This document shows, in pieces, positions 63,403-64,000 of a DNA stretch of 64,000 bases (positions within the stretch are counted from its first letter, which is position 1; each line of letters opens with the position of its first letter). A program made the translations under genes and the position numbers. The stretch is from the NCBI RefSeq assembly GCF_001436215.1, contig NZ_AYYP01000060.1, positions 1,014 through 65,013 on the forward strand. The letters run 5' to 3'. The notes below the pieces were generated by a model. It made no database searches. It saw only the letters and a program-made list of their open reading frames with translations, and had not been told where the DNA came from. The DNA comes from Ligilactobacillus agilis DSM 20509. Lineage in GTDB: Bacteria; Bacillota; Bacilli; Lactobacillales; Lactobacillaceae.

Positions 63403-64000
63403 TTAATTAACTTGTGTGGTGGGCTTTTGGCCTTCAAGGACAGCTAGGGCAGAATCAAGGCTAATGTCAACCATATTTTGAACTGCAATGTTTGTGTAAA
63501 AACCAACGTGGGGGGTGATGACAACATTAGGCATTGCTCGTAGTTTGACCAATTGTTGGCTAGGAAGAGCTTGGCCTTCAAGGTTGAAGTTGAAGAAGTT
63601 TTCTTCGCCGGTTAGTGTGTCTAAGGCGGCCCCGGCTAATTGTTTATTTTCAAGGGCGTTAATTAAAGCGTCGGTGTCAACCACCGGGCCACGACATTCA
63701 TTTACTAAAAAGGCGGTAGGTTTCATTAAACTAAGAGCGTGTTCATCAATTAGGTTATGAGTGGTTTCGTTTAAGTCAACGTGCAAGCTAACAACGTCAG
63801 CTTGTTTTAAGACTTCCTCAAACGGGAGGTAAGTCAGCACGTCTTTTAATTCAGGGTTTTCTACCAAGTCATTAGCGATAACTTTAGCGCCTAAGGCATG
63901 GAAGAGACGGGCAGCTGTGCCCCCAATACGACCTGCCCCGATAATTCCGATGGTTAGTGAATGAATTTCTTTAGCTTGAAGACCAGCCCAACGGAAATCT
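63403..64000 (-). CDS. D-2-hydroxyacid dehydrogenase (D-lactate dehydrogenase type), 5' truncated by window
   Basis: The last 199 codons are present; the frame runs off the window at 64000. GAGRIGG is the NAD-binding motif. The catalytic Arg is in ECRGPVVDTDAL, Glu in DTLTGEENFFN and His in TPHVGFYT. The family reduces pyruvate to D-lactate or branched 2-oxo acids; FNFNLEG resembles D-hydroxyisocaproate dehydrogenase as well as D-LDH. An apparent ATG-like start near 63867 is inside the true gene. Confidence 0.93.
   Translation of the reverse strand, partial: DFRWAGLQAKEIHSLTIGIIGAGRIGGTAARLFHALGAKVIANDLVENPELKDVLTYLPFEEVLKQADVVSLHVDLNETTHNLIDEHALSLMKPTAFLVNECRGPVVDTDALINALENKQLAGAALDTLTGEENFFNFNLEGQALPSQQLVKLRAMPNVVITPHVGFYTNIAVQNMVDISLDSALAVLEGQKPTTQVN

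Overview
The window is ordinary chromosome from a low-GC Gram-positive bacterium of the order Lactobacillales, most probably Lactobacillaceae. The reasons are the strong AAGGAGG-type ribosome binding sites, the frequent TTG and GTG starts, a dltXABCD operon, class III nrdDG without neighbouring aerobic nrd genes, ATP-type PEP carboxykinase, and gene order close to Bacillus and Lactobacillus chromosomes (spxA-mecA-coiA-pepF-spxH-relQ-nadK-rluD; ftsK-ymfF-ymfH-ymfI-rodZ-pgsA-cinA-recA-rny; rnz-SDR-recJ-apt). I cannot name the genus from sequence reading alone. There is no rRNA, CRISPR array, insertion sequence or intact prophage.

Layout. 1-632: four tRNA genes (two Gln, Cys, Leu), then a short repeat-rich tract that may be an old integration scar. 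633-6807: a LysR regulator divergent from a YeiH-family exporter, a nitroreductase, pckA and an orphan ammonium transporter. 6814-11978: a YwlG-family protein, then nrdDG behind a promoter with NrdR boxes at a 32-bp period, and cardiolipin synthase. 12124-21832: a frameshifted VanX-like dipeptidase, then the Spx/MecA stress-regulation neighbourhood with a frameshifted coiA, and a relQ-nadK-rluD-mgtE operon. 21901-26373 is mostly on the minus strand: queT under a preQ1 riboswitch, a DUF2829 (Tad2-like) protein and an SDR, then a beta-propeller lactonase, an orphan sorbitol-type PTS IIA and a dicarboxylate/amino-acid symporter. 26586-28967: guaC with PurR-type boxes, a YbaK-type deacylase, and trmL behind a leader that contains an intrinsic terminator.

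29086-42631 is a housekeeping block: FtsK, three genes related to the B. subtilis EF-P modification set, RodZ, PgsA, CinA, RecA, RNase Y and a CPA2 antiporter. 42800-53458 is largely devoted to the cell envelope: dltXABCD, an EIIC-like membrane protein with altered key motifs, a DUF915 hydrolase, an OatA-like O-acetyltransferase, a lipid kinase and a small secreted coiled-coil protein. 53661-58315 holds rnz, an SDR, recJ and apt. 58362-64000 holds YfhO, a class B penicillin-binding protein and a D-2-hydroxyacid dehydrogenase cut by the window edge.

The most interesting signals are the EIIC-like protein attached to the dlt region (the usual NEP motif reads NSP and the usual PHIVT reads PYKYT), the preQ1-riboswitch operon that carries a Tad2-like protein, the phased NrdR boxes, the possible riboregulatory leader of trmL, and the coiA frameshift at a CCC-A site that could be either a lesion or a +1 recoding site.
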